Positions 8,690 through 20,336 of a stretch of DNA of 64,000 nt are shown piece by piece (the stretch's first letter is position 1; every line of letters begins with the position of its first letter). A program made the translations under genes and the position numbers. The notes below the pieces were generated by a model. It was not told the origin of the DNA. It saw nothing but the letters and a program-made list of their open reading frames with translations, and did no database searches. This DNA comes from Polytrichum commune (lineage: Eukaryota > Streptophyta > Polytrichopsida > Polytrichales > Polytrichaceae), in the NCBI GenBank assembly GCA_950295325.1, contig OX485805.1, positions 44,478,758 through 44,542,757 on the forward strand. Direction: 5' to 3'.

Positions 8690-9170
8690 ATTGGTATGAT
8701 AATTATTAGTACTTAGTAAGATATCTAAGTATTAGTGAGATAATTATTAGTACTTAGTAAGATATCTAAGTATTAGTAAGACAATTATTAGTAATTAGTA
8801 AGATAACTGCGTATTAGTAAGATAATTATCAGTACTTAGTAGGATAACTCATATTAGTAAGTTCATTATTAGTACTTATTAAGATAACTCATATTAGTAT
8901 GATTGATATTATTTTTATTGTTAGTAAATTGTCATATTCACTCTATTGTTAATATTAGTAATATTAGTAAAAATGATTTATAGTGATTAATAGTAATTAC
9001 CAGTAATAGTAACTAATAGTAACTAATAGTGACTAGTAGTGAATAATAGTGAATGCTAGTGCTTCATAGGTCATTATAGTCATTAATAATGTTTAATAGT
9101 GATTAATAATTATGAATTACTAATGGCTGACTAGTAGTGATTTATAGTAATAATAATAATCACTTTCAAT
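8690..9170. repeat. AT-rich 41-bp tandem repeat grading into TAGTAA runs
   Basis: About five successive units of 40-41 bp built on ATTAGTAAGATAATTATTAG and TACTTAGTAAGATATCTAAG run to about 8905. Degenerate TAGTAATAGTGAATAG-type sequence follows to about 9170. No coding potential. Confidence 0.85.
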
Positions 9171-10809
9171 CGATAAATGGTAATAGTATTGATAATGCTT
9201 AAAATAGGTTCATATTATAACATAGATTCCATACTTTAACATTCTACTCTGTAACATAGATTCCTATTATAACATACCAAAGTCAATTGCACATTCTCAT
9301 AATATGCGTGTAAGATGCTCAATCGCGCTTGACATCAAGCATAGCTATGATTTCCAATTCCTTATTGATGAAGTCGTGAGCATCCATAATAGGCCCACTT
9401 TCACCTTAGCCCATGAACTCAAGTTCGATTGTTCTCTTGTTTTCTCTTGGACTATGAACCATTAGAGTTCCAAGAATTCAAAATTTTAAATATAACATAT
9501 ATTATGGCAACGAAAATAATGGCATGACATAAGAAGCGGCCATGGATACTTATAAAGCATCAAAGTTGCTGGCCATTAGAAATCATCACACATAATACTT
9601 GCCGCGCATAATGGGTACATGCCCACCTCCCATACCCAATAAACCCTACTGGATAGGTAAATACTACTAGGAATGAACATAAATCGTTTAACATAAAAAA
9701 AAAAATTAGGCAATTTTAGCATAAATCTCTTTGTGGCTTTGCCCTCACCCCCATGCATTGAGAATCACTTCATAACTTGGTTTTAAAGTCATTCTCCTAG
9801 CGTTTATTCTTGTAATTGTATCTTAAGTTATATTATTACTAGATTCATTATGTGCTCTTCATTGGCTAAGATTTTTGACGTTCATAGTCGACATCTAATA
9901 TGAACACACATGCTTGCGATAACACAAATTCAAGAATGACCTTCTCAAAGGCACTAGAGTTATCATTTATCCCACTCAAATTTTTGGGTGGGGGTTGGTT
10001 GTTTTGCATGCAACACATATGGACTTAGCCAAAATTAGCGGTCAACTAAAGAGAAAGGACTTTGGAAACTAACATATTGAAGTACAAGGTGATATGCAAG
10101 GCCGCGGGAGACATCGGAATCGAAATCATATTGAGAGGATGACAAAGGAGGTGGCCAACGAGTGGGCCACATCAAGCACCACATGAATCTCGAGCAATAT
10201 TAAGATTGCATCTCCATAACCATACCTCATCGATTAAAGGGAATTCTAAATGATGGCATAAGATTTACGGAAATGAGAACTTGAATAGGAAATGGGTCAA
10301 ACACTTCAATGAATGAATTCATGTAAATCATGTGTACTCTATGAATTGAATGGTTTGTGGAATCTCGTAAAGATACTTTAGCGAGGAGTAGGTTAGGAAT
10401 ACATAAAGTCTTGAGACTCTTTCAAATTGAAATATTGAAATATAATTGAATAGAGGAAGAATAATACGTAGGTCATTCAATCCATGAAAGAGATAAAAAT
10501 AACTCCATAAGTTATTAGAGATGAGAATGATTTACATGCATGAACACTTAGCTTTGACATTAATGTCTTAGGGACTCGGGGGGGGGGGGGCACTGGCGAA
10601 AAATGTAGGAACTACGTGCGATAAAATATAGGGTCTTGTATAAAATTTGGCGTAAAATTTGTAAAATTATTAGATGTAGTATAGGGTGCTTTGGGATTGT
10701 GAAACATGATTATATGTAATATAGCATTTGACAAAACATGATTAAATTACCTAAGTGGTACATATAAAATAGCATGGACAAAAAGCGATAGTTTCAAAAA
10801 TTAAATACT
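9171..10809. other. AT-rich non-coding stretch with poly-G tract
   Basis: No gene is seen. A run of about 13 G at 10578-10590 starts a segment rich in AATATAGGG-type words that recurs at 11.6, 16.4 and 18.4 kb. Confidence 0.6.
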
Positions 10810-11106
10810 TTGCCACCAAAATATGGCATGTTCTATATAGGAAGGGTTCAAAAGATAAGGGTGAAGGTTGGTACTAAGTGGGGCAATTGTTGGCAACCCA
10901 TTGACTTGATGAAACGTGCAGTCCAGAACGGAAATAGAGAGACGCTCTTCCCAACTACTATGGCTTACCTCCATTGGTTAAAAAAACAGCTGGGTCTCAA
11001 CAAATATAAGTATGTTGAGAGTGATTGTGTGTGGGTTGATGTGGATGCTATTCTCTCAACAGTGTCTCTAGTAACAATGAATCAACTAGCAAAATCTACA
11101 CCTTAG
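10810..11106 (+). CDS. orphan coding fragment, unknown family
   Basis: 98 codons with protein-like composition: FYIGRVQKIRVKVGTKWGNC, then QPIDLMKR, TTMAYLHWLKKQLGLNKYKY and CVWVDVDAILSTVSLVTMN. It stands out sharply from the AT-rich non-coding surroundings. The family is not recognised. It lies inside the repeat-rich belt, follows a poly-G-associated repeat, and could be an exon or remnant of a mobile-element gene. The ATG may not be the true start, since the coding look begins almost at once. Confidence 0.45.
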   Translation: MPPKYGMFYIGRVQKIRVKVGTKWGNCWQPIDLMKRAVQNGNRETLFPTTMAYLHWLKKQLGLNKYKYVESDCVWVDVDAILSTVSLVTMNQLAKSTP

Positions 11107-12536
11107 ATGAGGTAGATGCAAACTCATTGAATGAGTTCATTTCAAATAAAAAATAAAACCTGTTAAATTTGTACTATCTCACACATGTGGAGATATAATT
11201 TGGAGAAAGGGTTGAATGATCATTAGTATACCTTGAAATCTGTAGTAGCCATTTCAGTTCGATTACCCTCATATCTCCCACATGTGTAAATGGTAGCCTA
11301 GCTAGTTTAGGTGGATTTTGCTTGCATGGCGTGGGATTTTCTACCAATGTGTAGGATTGGAAGATCAAGGCATCAATTGTAGGGCTTCTGCAAACCTTGT
11401 AAATGTGACTTTGAGACACATGTGGCTGGCCTGTTCCCTAAGACCTCAAGGTTTCTAACTGTGTTATCCAACACAACTTTCATTCGTTGGCTCGTGTTGC
11501 TTAATGACATGTAATTGCAATCTTTTGTTGTTATTGTTTAGTGTTTTGCTTTGCCCGGACTTCAGTGTGACCCTGAACCCTAAACCCTAGTAAATGTTTG
11601 TTTCTCTTACTTTGTACACGTGCTTCTAACGAGAATTCTACTGTATCATACACTTTAAGGAATGGGGGCAATCAGGGGGGAAAAATTGCATATAAGTAAT
11701 ATAGGGTACCATAAAATCAACCATCCAAGAATTTATAATTACCAATAGGGTGCAAATAATCACAACAATTTACCATTATTTCAAAAATTAGCATCCCTTA
11801 TAATCCTTTCTCATAGGTAAATAGCCCCCATTTTAATAGATCATTATCGCAGGTGTATGCAAAATATACAAGGGAATGCCCCCCCCCCCCCGAGCTTAGG
11901 GAACATCAACTTGAATTCTAAAGGCACTGACTCACTTAAGAATTATTGGACAAGGATATCATATTGAGATTGGAAATTAGTAAACATATGATCACAGATC
12001 CTCAACATAGTTCACATGCCAACCCATACCCCATTGTATGCCAGACTATCTCTTCATATGTGAACGCTACATGAGGTATAACTTAGAGCCATGTCATGAT
12101 GATGGATGAGTTCATCCATTGACCTTCTCATGTTAGCAACTTGTGATGCAACATTGTCATGGATGATTGCTATATTGTCTACTGTGATATAGTGATAACG
12201 TACATGTTCATATTAAACGGTTTTGTTAATTCCCACTACATTCCCAAGGGTAAGATGCTTAAGCTCACTATTGGCAAGTGTCATGTGTTTCATTTTAATA
12301 TTTAAGAGGAATACATCCTTAAGCATACTAATGGCATGTCATGTCAAGATTTTAATAAGTGCACTCAAACACCCAGTGTCATGTGACGACACTTACGGTG
12401 TTGTTGTTAATCTGCAATATAACATAGCATACCCTTCAAAATAGGGGTTTCCATTACTGTGGGTTTTTCATCTGTATATTTGGATGAAAATCCAATGTAA
12501 GGCAACGAAAGTACAATAATATTACAGTGGGCCACA
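11107..12536. other. non-coding, dispersed repeats
   Basis: No gene is seen. It contains an isolated CCCTAAACCCTA at about 11577-11590, a run of about 13 C at 11880-11892, and a segment at about 12095-12172 (GATGATGGATGAGTTCATCC and CATTGTCATGGATGATTG) shared with the MITE at 47.2-47.5 kb. Confidence 0.6.
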
Positions 12537-12729
12537 CTAAAAATGAACAACAGGACTTAGAATAATATAAGGTTTCAAAAATGGCAATGGACATCTTTAA
12601 AGTACTATAGGGTATGGAAGAATATGTAATTTGGAATTATATGAAATGCAAGGCTTTTTCTATTAACCCAAGGTTGAAAATGCTAATGAAATAAATAACC
12701 CTAAACCCTAAACCCTAAACCCTAAACCC
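12537..12729. repeat. dispersed repeat ending in telomere-like (CCCTAAA)4
   Basis: About 160 bp (words such as GGACATCTTTAAAGTACTAT and AAATGCTAATGAAATAAATA) ends in four exact CCCTAAA units at 12699-12726. The same arrangement recurs at 16441-16640. Confidence 0.85.
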
Positions 12730-12837
12730 ATTAGTGTGGTAGTCCACTTAGTGTTGGACCTTACTAGTTGCTCGCCATCTATTTGTGTCCTACTCATATG
12801 CAATTAGGAGTCTAGCAACAACTAATTCTCTTTTATC

Positions 12838-13030
12838 GCGCATCCATGTGCAAACAACCACTATTTTATATGGGGTTATTACTTTCAATTTTTTTCTTCA
12901 CATGCTATGATTATGTAGTTTTCTTAGTCGGGTTAGTAGAAAAGGGCCTTGCATTAATTACAAATCCAAATAATCGATTTGTTCCATACCCTATAGTACT
13001 TTAATGATGCCCAGTGTCATTTTTGACACC
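12838..13030. repeat. dispersed repeat, partner of 18.4-kb copy, partly inverted to 12.5 kb
   Basis: GTGCAAACAACCACTATTTT through TTCCATACCCTATAGTACTT matches 18432-18612 directly. Its second half is the reverse complement of the body of the 12537-12729 repeat, so the two form a loose inverted pair. Confidence 0.7.
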
Positions 13031-13059
13031 CCATATTATATTTGCTTTAACATGGGCGG

Positions 13060-16000
13060 ACGTTAAATACCCCCTCACGAACTTTTGGAGGTATCTAATC
13101 TGGGTTGGGGCAATCTTGTAGAGAAAATTTCTAAACCCGACCAAAAATTGCATTCTTGAAGGCCGCTTGACTACAAATCCCATATTGAGTGCACTAAAAT
13201 CCGCTTGACTTACCATAAATAACTTATATTTGTCATTCTAATGATAGATTAGTGCAAGTGTTTATAAGAGAATAAGGTATAAATAAATGATATGTTATTT
13301 GGAATTAGACTCGTGGGACAATGTTATAGATGGGGTATATATTACTGAGAAAATCATAAGTTTCTGACTATAGCCTATCTGAATTATTTAATAATTTATC
13401 CTCATCACATATTGTATTATCTTTCAAATCACATAGTGTATAACCGTTACTTTTAAATAAATATAATTATATGATACTAATACTAATACTAATACTATTA
13501 TGCAAATACTAATAATAACAATACTAATACTAATATTGAATTGAGTTTTTTAGTTCACCAATTTATCATAAGGTGATATATATTATTGTGCCATATTACA
13601 AATGTTTGAACAATCACACATGTGCAAAATAAATGAATTATGAACAAAAAGATGTCTATGACAACACTTCATAATTATATATTGCACACATTGATATCTT
13701 ACAATATTTATCAAAATAACCATGTGAAATTCAAAGCCACATCATGGCCTTGGAAACATCTCATGGGAGGTTGGAAAATAGGCTTAGAGCATCCAAGGCC
13801 ACATCATTGCCCCTTGCCAACAAATTAATATTTATAAAATAACTATGAGGGAGAAAGTAGGTCTTACATGCCAACTCGGAGGTATTTCACTAAAGTAAGC
13901 TCCATCCGAGCTTCTTGATGGACTCATCCGATTTTTGTTACCGGATGACTTTACTTGAGTGCCACGAATCCCCGGCCATTTCAAGTGGGCTTGTACGGTT
14001 AAGGTATTTGTTGACTTTCATATTTACGGCCTCGAATGTCCTTCCCAAAGTGCACATCTAAGGGTACTCATGTAAGTATAACCATGCTATCACATAGAGC
14101 CTTATTATAACCTAACATAGTCAATCGCACACTCTCAAAATATTTTCGGTCATTGTAGGGTCGATAGTGCACATGGATTGACAACCTAAGTACCAAAGTA
14201 CTAAATTTGAGCAACAACAAATCCCACATGGATGCAACATCTATGGCTACACGGTCCAAAATTGAGCTTTTATATTCTCCTTAAAGGTGATTTCAAAAAT
14301 ACTTTATGGCAAGTCCACAAGTCATACCCATGGATTGGAGCATGACATTATGGAAAGGTTACTTAAAGGTTACTCAAAGGTATTTGACCCCGATTTTAAA
14401 GAGTAGTTTAATAATCTCTAAATAGAAATCTCTAGTCCTATTGTTACCAATGCTTTCGACTTCCCCTCCCTTGGTCTCCCTCCCCTTAGTAGATGTTGTA
14501 TTGAATCATCCCATGATACCTACCTATGGTGCAACAATTAGAGTTTATTGCATTGAGTACTGACTGTTGTTTTGAGAGCTCACATGCTACATAACTAAAT
14601 AAATTCATTTTTTATTTTAGCAATTAGTTAAAAAAGACAATTAGTTAACAAAGATAATAAATTCATTTTTTTATTTTTTTTCCCAAAGCGGGTCACGGGG
14701 GCTTATGAGTGGGGCTATGTGCGTACATGCACATGAAGGTTTTACAGGGGCATGGGCATATGGTTTGCAAGGGTTAATGTATGTGGTTGGGTTCATGCAA
14801 GATATGAACCCAAAATGATTCATACGGACTGGTGTAATGGGTCAGGATGGCACATGCCCAAACTAATAAGGTATGTGGGGCTCATTGATAGTTGTAGTTT
14901 GAGGAGGGAAACTTGACTAGGTTGGTATTCTAGCACATGGAAATTGATTTTCATTTGAGCGGAGAAACCTTGGTTTTTATATACATTGTTAGTGTGAACC
15001 ATAATTTGTTGTATTTACATTGAGAGTTCATGATGCCATGTTCTTACTATTCAAACCTTGCCCAAAGTTTTCTTAATTTATGGAGATTTTGTTTTTCATT
15101 TTTCTAGCATCCCATGATTAAAAATCAATCAGTCTAGTCAATCAACAACTAAAGTGCGTCAGTACAAGGATGGCCACGTTTCAACTTGTGTTTTGGGCAA
15201 CGAGCCGAATCTGCTACCCCCCCCCCCCAACCACCATTGCCACTCCACATGGGAGTGCTCAGTCCAAAAGATGCTTGAAGATACCGGCAAAACCTTCACC
15301 AACGTCAGAGAACTCTATTTTGTTTCACCAAAACGATTGGTACATGAAAGTGTGCCCTAACTTGGGCTAGACTAATTTGGGGTCAATTCAACTAAATAGG
15401 GTTTCCAATAAACTTTGAAAAATAACCTCCTTACTACATACTAGTTTAAAGTTTCATTGTTGGATGAATGAGAGTAATATGCTCGTATGCGATAATCCCA
15501 TTTCGTTGGCCAAAAAAACATTGATATGTATATAGGGCCTCACATTAGAAGCCCAAGCCCTTGAGGATGTAAATGCTATCACAAATTCCCCATGCGTAGG
15601 CAAAGCCTATCAATCCGAGGGCAAAGACAAGAAAACATGCTCACATACAAGCACACCCAACATTCATCCAAAAACATTTTATTTAAAAATTCAATTGGTT
15701 TGACACCGTAATTAGCTTCAAAGTTACGGAATTAGTCTAAACCAAGGGGGTTTAGTTTTATATTTTCTGTCGGATCGATGAGAGGTACTCTTGAATGTGA
15801 GGTTTTTCTCCACATATGGAAGAGCACATCCTGAAAAGGGGAAGAAATTTTTATTAGGAAAAATTGAGTATGTTTGCTCTATAATGTACATGAGTTTGGG
15901 GGTGGTGGGGGGGGGGGGGGCTCATTATAGGGCTTATTGCCTTCCTTTTGGAAGCCGGGCTATGTTGGGTGCAACTATCTATTTGGGGCATCCAAGTTTG

Positions 16001-16380
16001 GGAAGAGGGGGTTGACATTGCAACCATTGTATCTCATTGCATCTATTAAGGGGTTGTATGTGTTTGTTTTGTATTGTTGTTTCAATGTATGTGTTGTGGC
16101 ATAAGGTTTAGGTTAAGGAGTATATGTCCTCTAGCTGCATTGGGAGTTCCAATCACACACGTGGTGTCCAAACTAAGTCTACCCAAACATGTGCATTATC
16201 CAAGGACATGTCAAATGATTGGAGTCGCGTTTTTCTACAGCCTTGTCGATCGGTCAGCCTTAACCATCATTTCGACATGGGATCTCAAAACGGTCATCCA
16301 AAGGGCATAAGTGGTGGGCCCATAAGTATATAGCGTAAAACCTAGGAAGTGCAGCTAGAAATGTAGTGGACACATACCGG
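13060..16380. other. non-coding AT-rich stretch
   Basis: No gene is seen. It has ATACTAATACTAATAC microsatellite at about 13478-13535, poly-C at 15220-15229 and a poly-G run at about 15901-15919. All open frames are short and without domain signal. Confidence 0.6.
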
Positions 16381-16440
16381 GGGGGGGGGGGTTGTGATGT
16401 ATTGGAGTAGAAATATACGTGCGAAAAATTGAGAGGGTAT

Positions 16441-16640
16441 ATGGGGACGTAAAATGAACAAAATGATTTAGAATAATATAGGGTGTCAAAAATGGCGTTG
16501 GACATCTTTAAAGTACTATAGGGTTTGAAATAATAGGTAACTTGGAAATATAAGTAATGCAAGGCCCTATCCTACTAACCCAGAGCTGAAAATGCTAAGG
16601 AAATAAATAACCTTAAACCCTAAACCCTAAACCCTAAACC
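16441..16640. repeat. dispersed repeat ending in telomere-like CCCTAAA run
   Basis: Second copy of the 12537-12729 repeat, ending in one variant (CCTTAAA) and three exact CCCTAAA units at 16611-16640. A poly-G run at 16380-16391 lies just upstream. Confidence 0.85.
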
Positions 16641-16730
16641 GGTTTATAAATGGATCAACATCTCTAGCGTAGTGCTATAAATTTGATGATTTCCCCAGTG
16701 TAAATAGGGCATTGACGCCCGAGTTGGCCA

Positions 16731-16795
16731 CATATATATATATATATGTATATATATATACATACATACATACATATAGACACACACACACATAT
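16731..16795. repeat. (TA)n / (CATA)n / (CA)n microsatellite
   Basis: Compound simple repeat of TATATA, CATACATA and CACACA. Confidence 0.9.
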
Positions 16796-16799
16796 TTGT

Positions 16800-18390
16800 G
16801 GCAAAGGAACTCTATGGTATGTTGCTACATGTCCAACATCATGATTGATAAGAATGACAAGTGATGCTAAAAGTTGAAAAATGGGTTGTGCAAATCAAAG
16901 AGGTGCCATGAAAATGGACTCTCTCTCCCTCTCTCTCTCTCTTTGGTGGCATTTTGCATGTTTCAGTCAATACATGCAAATTCATTTTGTAACATGTGGC
17001 GCTTTCAAGTCAAAGATGGATTAACCCTAGGCTTGAGCTATTGGGAGAAGGGTCGAATTGTCAAATTGTGTATAATGCCATAGTAGGAGTCTAGGTAGGT
17101 ATTGAGTCATCACATCCTATATCATACTATTAATGGGGGTGGGCGAGGCAAGGTTGTGGCAAGTTGACAAGGCTGGGCATGGTCACAAATCATTGGTGCT
17201 AAATTTGAGGTCACATGAGAAAGTTATTAAATGGGCATCTTGGATAACTTAACTTGATAAAACCACCACAAGCCATTGTGAACCGTTGATGATGAGGTTG
17301 AGGTTGTTTGGGAAGAGTGTTCAACAATCATCTTGGATAACTTAACTTGAAAAAACTGCCGTGAACCATCGGGGTTTAGGTTGAGTTTGAGGTTAAGGTT
17401 GAGATTGTTTGGGAAAGGTGGTCCACTTAACTTCATAATTATAAATTCAAGGTTTTATGTTTTGATGTAATAATTCTCAATGGTCATCTTCGATAACTTA
17501 AGTACATGATTGTGACCTTAGGGTTTTGATGTTTAATGTTTCAAAGTCGTGAACAAAACCAAGAGGTTTATAAAGGAAAGTGACACATACTCCTTTGGTA
17601 AGATGAATCCACAAAAGTGCAAACTCAAATTCATGATTTAACAAAGCAATTTAGCGATAGGTTCTTCCAATTTCATTGGAAATATGAACCAAGTTCATTA
17701 TTTAAACAACCAATTTCAGTACATGTTGTGAACAATTTCATGATTTGGTACCCATATTCAAAACTTCACAAAATCAATTTTAGGAAATGCATAACTCTAT
17801 TTCACAAAGAACATTACATCATGTATAGGATTATCCTAGTAAACAAATTGCTCCCTATTCCGCACAACTATACACTACACTCCAAAAACGTTATGCGCTT
17901 TGCTCACGCTACCAACACTCTTCCCATAATCAAACCCCCAACTACACTACGTACACTCTCAAACCCATGAGATTACGCACTCCAACTATGTTGGGTATGA
18001 GTTGTTTGCTTTGATGTACAATAATCAAAGACCAAAGGAAAAATGACATTGCTTGCTTCTAACTCCAAGGTAGTGTAATGAAGACCAAAGAAAATTTGAC
18101 ATCAAGGCTAGAGGCTTCCAAGTAAATACAAAACAATGAGAAGGCAAAGAATGCGAAATGAGGCGGCGAGAATTTGAGAAATAAAAAAACCATAAAGTGT
18201 GAACTTGATATGGAAGATTCACAAAGTTGATAAAGATAAATGTCCACTATCATGAAATTGAGGTGTGCCACATGTCAAGTCGGTTAAGAAGAATGATCAT
18301 GGGGATACAACAAAACATTTGCTCATGAAATACAACATTGGACAATGGGGTGGAGCGAGGCAAGTTGACAAGGCTAGGAAAGTATAAGTA
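16800..18390. other. non-coding stretch
   Basis: No gene is seen. Two similar segments near 17,230-17,300 and 17,325-17,420 (ATCTTGGATAACTTAACTTG followed by AACC and GGTT-rich text) suggest a local duplication of about 100 bp. Confidence 0.5.
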
Positions 18391-18395
18391 TCTTG

Positions 18396-18640
18396 GGGGG
18401 GGGGGGGCAGTGTGTTAAAAAGTTAAGGATATAGGTGCGAACAACCATTATTTTATAGGGGGGGTGTTACTTTCAATTCTCTTATTTTTCTCACAATGAT
18501 GCTATCATTATGTAAATTTCTACTTTGGGTTAATAGAAAAATGGCTTGCATTACTTATAATTCCAAATTACCTATTATTCCATACCCTATAGGACTTTAA
18601 AGCTGTCGAGCATACTGGTTGATACCCTATATTACTCTTA
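18396..18640. repeat. poly-G-headed dispersed repeat
   Basis: A run of about 12 G at 18396-18407 is followed by a segment (18432-18612) matching 12838-13030 directly. Confidence 0.75.
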
Positions 18641-19380
18641 ACTCCATTTATAATTTTTAGCCCCCATGTTTTTAAAATACCCTATCATTTGTTCGCACGT
18701 ATATTGCTACTCCAACCAATGACTACCCCCCCTCGAGAGAAGTATATGAAACTATTCCGAAGTTGCAACACAATGGGCCACAATGCTAGTTGCTCTAAAA
18801 GGAGCAGGCTAGTGTTGAGCTTCAAACCTTGAATTTGGGTGCAATCATATTCCCAAATTAGACTGCAATCATGAAAGATAATAGTAGCTTTGACCGGGTT
18901 ATCCTTGCACCTTGCCCACAAAATAGGCATCCTATTCACAATTATAAAATATAAAGGAACTATAACTCTGGTGAGAGAATCCCATGTCGTTGTTAACTCT
19001 TGCGGATGAAACAATACCTAACCTTCATACTATTCATTTTGCAAGGGTGCCCATCATAAGTGGTGGACCTGTTATGTGTGCACATGTCCTTATGTAATTT
19101 TGGCATGAGTATGCTTGGTAGTGGTATGAGGTGTATGCAAAGGTTATCCAATGATCATTGGTACCGCAAAGACTCTCCTTCGCCTTGTAACAAATTTTCA
19201 CTCCATGTACATACGATGTAGAACCCCACTACCGAAGGTCATCATTATTCAATATGAGGAAGGTTAGAACGTGATTAGCTAATAGCGATAGGAATTGGAG
19301 GGAATGACGTCTATGTACTTACGAATTTGGAGGGAATGCCTTGTACTTCCTCATGAGAAGTTGATGGCCATGCTCACGAC
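18641..19380. other. upstream flank of DUF7869 module
   Basis: No gene is seen. A minus-strand frame at 18685-19014 has no recognisable domain. Confidence 0.45.
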
Positions 19381-19390
19381 CTATATAAAG
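19381..19390 (+). promoter_or_regulatory. TATA box of DUF7869-type gene
   Basis: CTATATAAAG lies about 75 bp upstream of an ATG at 19460 (context AACCATGG), with a pyrimidine-rich leader (TTTCTTTCTCCTC) between, as in plant RNA polymerase II promoters. Confidence 0.55.
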
Positions 19391-19459
19391 GCCACCATTG
19401 GGAGGGTCATTTCTTTCTCCTCATTTGAGTCCACCCCCCTTCACCCTTGAGGAGCAACC

Positions 19460-19489
19460 ATGGAGAGCGTGCCTCACATGAGTGAAGAG
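19460..19489 (+). CDS. possible first coding exon of DUF7869-type gene
   Basis: ATG in good context encodes MESVPHMSEE. A weak GT donor (GAAGAG|GTTGGT) follows, and the reading then runs into palindromes at 19525, 19580 and 19626. This suggests that the palindrome-rich stretch up to 20336 is mostly intron. The link to the main exon is inferred and other exons may lie between. Confidence 0.3.
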
Positions 19490-19524
19490 GTTGGTTTTAT
19501 AACCCCAATGTGCATCCACTTTCC

Positions 19525-19540
19525 CACGGGTGCACCCGTG
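19525..19540. repeat. palindrome variant without the two central bases
   Basis: CACGGGTGCACCCGTG, a perfect 16-bp palindrome: the arms of the family joined directly. It is preceded by CC. Confidence 0.9.
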
Positions 19541-19579
19541 ACAACACTCTGGCCGTACCCCTCCTGTACGGCCAGTCTG

Positions 19580-19600
19580 CCACGGGTGTTCACCCGTGGG
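19580..19600. repeat. 22-bp-type palindrome (TT centre)
   Basis: Copy with 9-bp arms plus a trailing G, just downstream of the putative start codon. Confidence 0.95.
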
Positions 19601-19625
19601 AGACTCTGGTACCGGGTTTGGGGCC

Positions 19626-19647
19626 CCCACGGGTGTTCACCCGTGGG
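19626..19647. repeat. 22-bp palindrome (TT centre)
   Basis: Full-length copy, 46 bp after the previous one. Confidence 0.97.
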
Positions 19648-19755
19648 AGCTTATGGTTTTTATTTCGGTTATCCTAGCATATGTCAGAATAGAAGTTATC
19701 CATATGCTCATGTGTGTGACAAACTTTCTAGTAGTAGATGTCAGCATGGTAGCCT

Positions 19756-19776
19756 CCCACGGGTGTTCACCCGTGG
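19756..19776. repeat. 22-bp-type palindrome (TT centre)
   Basis: Full left arm; the right arm lacks the last G. Confidence 0.95.
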
Positions 19777-20270
19777 CAGTTCATGATTTGTATTTTAGTT
19801 CTCCCTACATATGTGTGGTTATAAGATAGGCATGTATCATGTGTGTGACATACTCAATAGTTGTATATGCAATTATGCTTATTTGTAAATTTCCTGCTGA
19901 GTATGTGAAATATGTTGTCAATGGGTAATTGGTACATATTATTACGAGTTGGGAGTTTCGTGATGCATTATGATAAATGATGACGATGATATTCGTTAAA
20001 CTGGAATGTTGACACTATCCTGAATGGCAACTATTTCGCTAGCACTTGGGCCAGCAGATGTGACACCTACATGCATAGTAATAATTGTACACAAGTAAGT
20101 GTTAGGGGTGATAGTTTTGGTGTTTGGGCTTTGTGGAAACTGGTAATAAGGGTCATTCTCCCAATGGGGATATGATAAGTAACACATACTTCACTTGAGT
20201 TGTGTGAAGTGAGGTGTAAAGCTCACCCCTATATGAATGTAAATATTCTGTTGAGATGTCAATGTTGTCC

Positions 20271-20290
20271 CCCACGGGTGAACACCCGTG
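20271..20290. repeat. 22-bp-type palindrome (AA centre)
   Basis: Left arm is complete and the right arm is truncated (CACCCGTG then AG). It lies 46 bp before the acceptor of the main DUF7869 exon. Confidence 0.93.
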
Positions 20291-20336
20291 AGCTTCTGGT
20301 CAATGTGTGTTGACATACTTTGATATCGATGTTCAG

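Noticed and set aside
12699..12729. CCCTAAA run as a true telomere
   Set aside because: Only four units, internal to the window and part of a dispersed repeat.
19460..19786. 108-codon ORF after the TATA box as a real protein
   Set aside because: Most of it is translated palindromes (PRVFTRG, PHGCSPVG) and probably intronic; only the first about ten codons may be coding.
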